The notes beneath the pieces are model-generated. The model made no database searches and was not told where the DNA came from. It worked only from the letters and a program-made list of their open reading frames with translations. The position numbers and the translations under genes are program-made. Shown piece after piece: positions 63,087 through 64,000 of a stretch of DNA of 64,000 nt. How positions within the stretch are numbered: position 1 is the first letter of the stretch; each line of letters begins with the position of its first letter. The stretch spans positions 42,678 to 106,677 of the forward strand of contig PAQS01000036.1 in NCBI GenBank assembly GCA_002709385.1, given 5' to 3'. This DNA is from Waddliaceae bacterium. Lineage in GTDB: Bacteria; Chlamydiota; Chlamydiia; Chlamydiales; GCA-2709385.

Positions 63087-64000
63087 TTAATCTAATGCCC
63101 CTAGAAGTAACCCTAAAACTGCTTGCCTTACATAGAGACCATTTTCAGCCTGCTCAAAATAGTAAGCGTGTGGTCCTTGATCTACTTCAGTAGCAATTTC
63201 ATCAACACGAGGTAGTGGATGTAATACTTTTAAACTTGCTTTAGCTGATTTCAGTAATTCATTGTTTACTCTGAACAAACCTTTCACATCTTCACATTCA
63301 GAAAAATCAGGAAAACGTTCTTCTTGGATTCTCGTTACATAAAGGACATCTACTCGATCTAGTATTTCCTCAATCTTTCTATGAAAAGAGAACTTCACTT
63401 GATCATGTTTTAAATCATCACATACAGAACGAGGCATTTCTAATGATGGAGGAGAAACAAAGTACTGTCGCATAGAAAACTTAGAGCAAGCACGGGCTAA
63501 AGAATGTACTGTTCGGCCATAGCGAAGATCCCCTACCATAGCAATACTTAAGCCTTCTAAAGAACCCTGGCACTCACGAATACTAAAGAGATCTAACAAT
63601 GTTTGCGTTGGATGTTGATTGCTTCCATCTCCCCCATTAATTACTGGCTTGTTAGTAGATTCTGCAGCCCATTGTGCAGAGCCTTCTAGAGGATGTCGAA
63701 TCACAATTGCATCAACATATTGTCCAATCACCTTAATGGAGTCGTGCAGACTCTCACCTTTTCTATCGGAAGTATTTCTTCCATCACTAAAGCCGATGAC
63801 AGAACCTCCCAACTTATGCATCGCTGCTTCAAATGAAAGGCGAGTTCTTGTAGAAGGTTCATAAAAACAACTCGCCATCAACTTGCCTAAAAGTAACTTG
63901 GGATTAGGGCAACGTTTGAGTTCTTCTGCTTGATCTAAGACGTGAAGAATTTCTTCTTTTGTTAAATCTTCTATAGAAATGATATCTCTATTTTTATCAT
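63087..64000 (-). CDS. pyrB: aspartate carbamoyltransferase catalytic chain, 5' partial
   Basis: First committed step of pyrimidine synthesis. The frame runs to the window edge, where it reads DKNRDIISIEDLTKEEI, close to the start of E. coli PyrB, so only a few codons are missing. Carbamoyl-phosphate site FYEPSTRTRLSFEAA, GDLRYGRTVHSLA and HPLPRVDEIA are intact. An internal Met at 63881 is not the start. First gene of pyrB-I-C-D-E-F; the operon promoter lies beyond the window. Confidence 0.95.
   Translation of the reverse strand, partial: DKNRDIISIEDLTKEEILHVLDQAEELKRCPNPKLLLGKLMASCFYEPSTRTRLSFEAAMHKLGGSVIGFSDGRNTSDRKGESLHDSIKVIGQYVDAIVIRHPLEGSAQWAAESTNKPVINGGDGSNQHPTQTLLDLFSIRECQGSLEGLSIAMVGDLRYGRTVHSLARACSKFSMRQYFVSPPSLEMPRSVCDDLKHDQVKFSFHRKIEEILDRVDVLYVTRIQEERFPDFSECEDVKGLFRVNNELLKSAKASLKVLHPLPRVDEIATEVDQGPHAYYFEQAENGLYVRQAVLGLLLGALD

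Noticed and set aside
63881..64000. ATG at 63881 as the pyrB start
   Set aside because: The frame stays open to the window end and encodes the expected PyrB N-terminal sequence upstream.

Overview
This window is a piece of a Chlamydiota chromosome. The evidence is a SecD-SecF fusion, a homologue of the chlamydial developmental regulator EUO, DUF2709, an Obg without its C-terminal extension, a CysJ without its flavodoxin domain, and gene neighbourhoods that match, as I recall them, Chlamydia trachomatis blocks CT434-CT448 (ispF, cysJ, rpsJ-fusA-rpsG-rpsL, tsp, gltX, euo, recJ, secDF), CT491-CT494 (rho, coaE, polA, sppA), CT536-CT538 (dnaQ, tsaE, DUF2709), CT454-CT455 (argS, murA) and CT418-CT420 (obgE, rpmA, rplU). 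A complete pyrBICDEF cluster, pdxST, pdxH and a class III cyclase-like protein suggest a larger-genome environmental chlamydia rather than Chlamydia itself. I cannot name the genus. The DNA is AT-rich and almost fully coding.

Layout. 0-10.7 kb: secDF (5' end outside the window), recJ, an RlmD-type methyltransferase, euo and a tail-specific protease. 10.7-12.5 kb: a membrane-anchored caspase-like protein and the remains of a frameshifted small gene. 12.5-23 kb: gltX, cysJ-like, ispF, an ATP-grasp protein, murA, epmB, argS and a large protein with a possible permuted cysteine-peptidase core. 23-31 kb: leucine dehydrogenase, the DUF2709-tsaE-ysxC-dnaQ operon, pdxST, a degenerate-looking adenylate cyclase and pdxH. 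31-42 kb: pgk, pgsA, dedA, a possible structured RNA, mscS, sppA, polA-coaE and rho. 42-50.9 kb: a membrane protein with a winged-helix-like region, an APH-fold kinase with a signal peptide, obgE-rpmA-rplU, a probably inactive D-2-hydroxyacid dehydrogenase, tRNA-Phe, a second Tsp and scpAB. 51-55.9 kb: a coiled-coil protein and rpsL-rpsG-fusA-rpsJ. 56-58.8 kb: an island of unrecognised genes, including tandem paralogues and an Inc-like protein. 58.8-64 kb: the pyr operon on the minus strand (pyrB cut by the window edge).

How it works together. Most genes are core functions: translation, protein export and quality control, replication, chromosome condensation, and cell-wall, isoprenoid and cofactor synthesis. 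The pyr cluster would supply UMP from carbamoyl phosphate (carAB is not in the window), so this organism probably depends less on host nucleotides than Chlamydia does. The most unusual items are a pyrE-pyrF pair that looks like a eukaryotic UMP synthase cut in two, a dehydrogenase that has lost catalytic residues, a kinase with an export signal, a two-TM caspase-like protein, Arg at S12 position 43, and Cys119 in MurA where C. trachomatis has Asp. No CRISPR array, insertion sequence or prophage was seen. I found no clear multi-gene novel system; the best candidate region is the 56-58.8 kb island.
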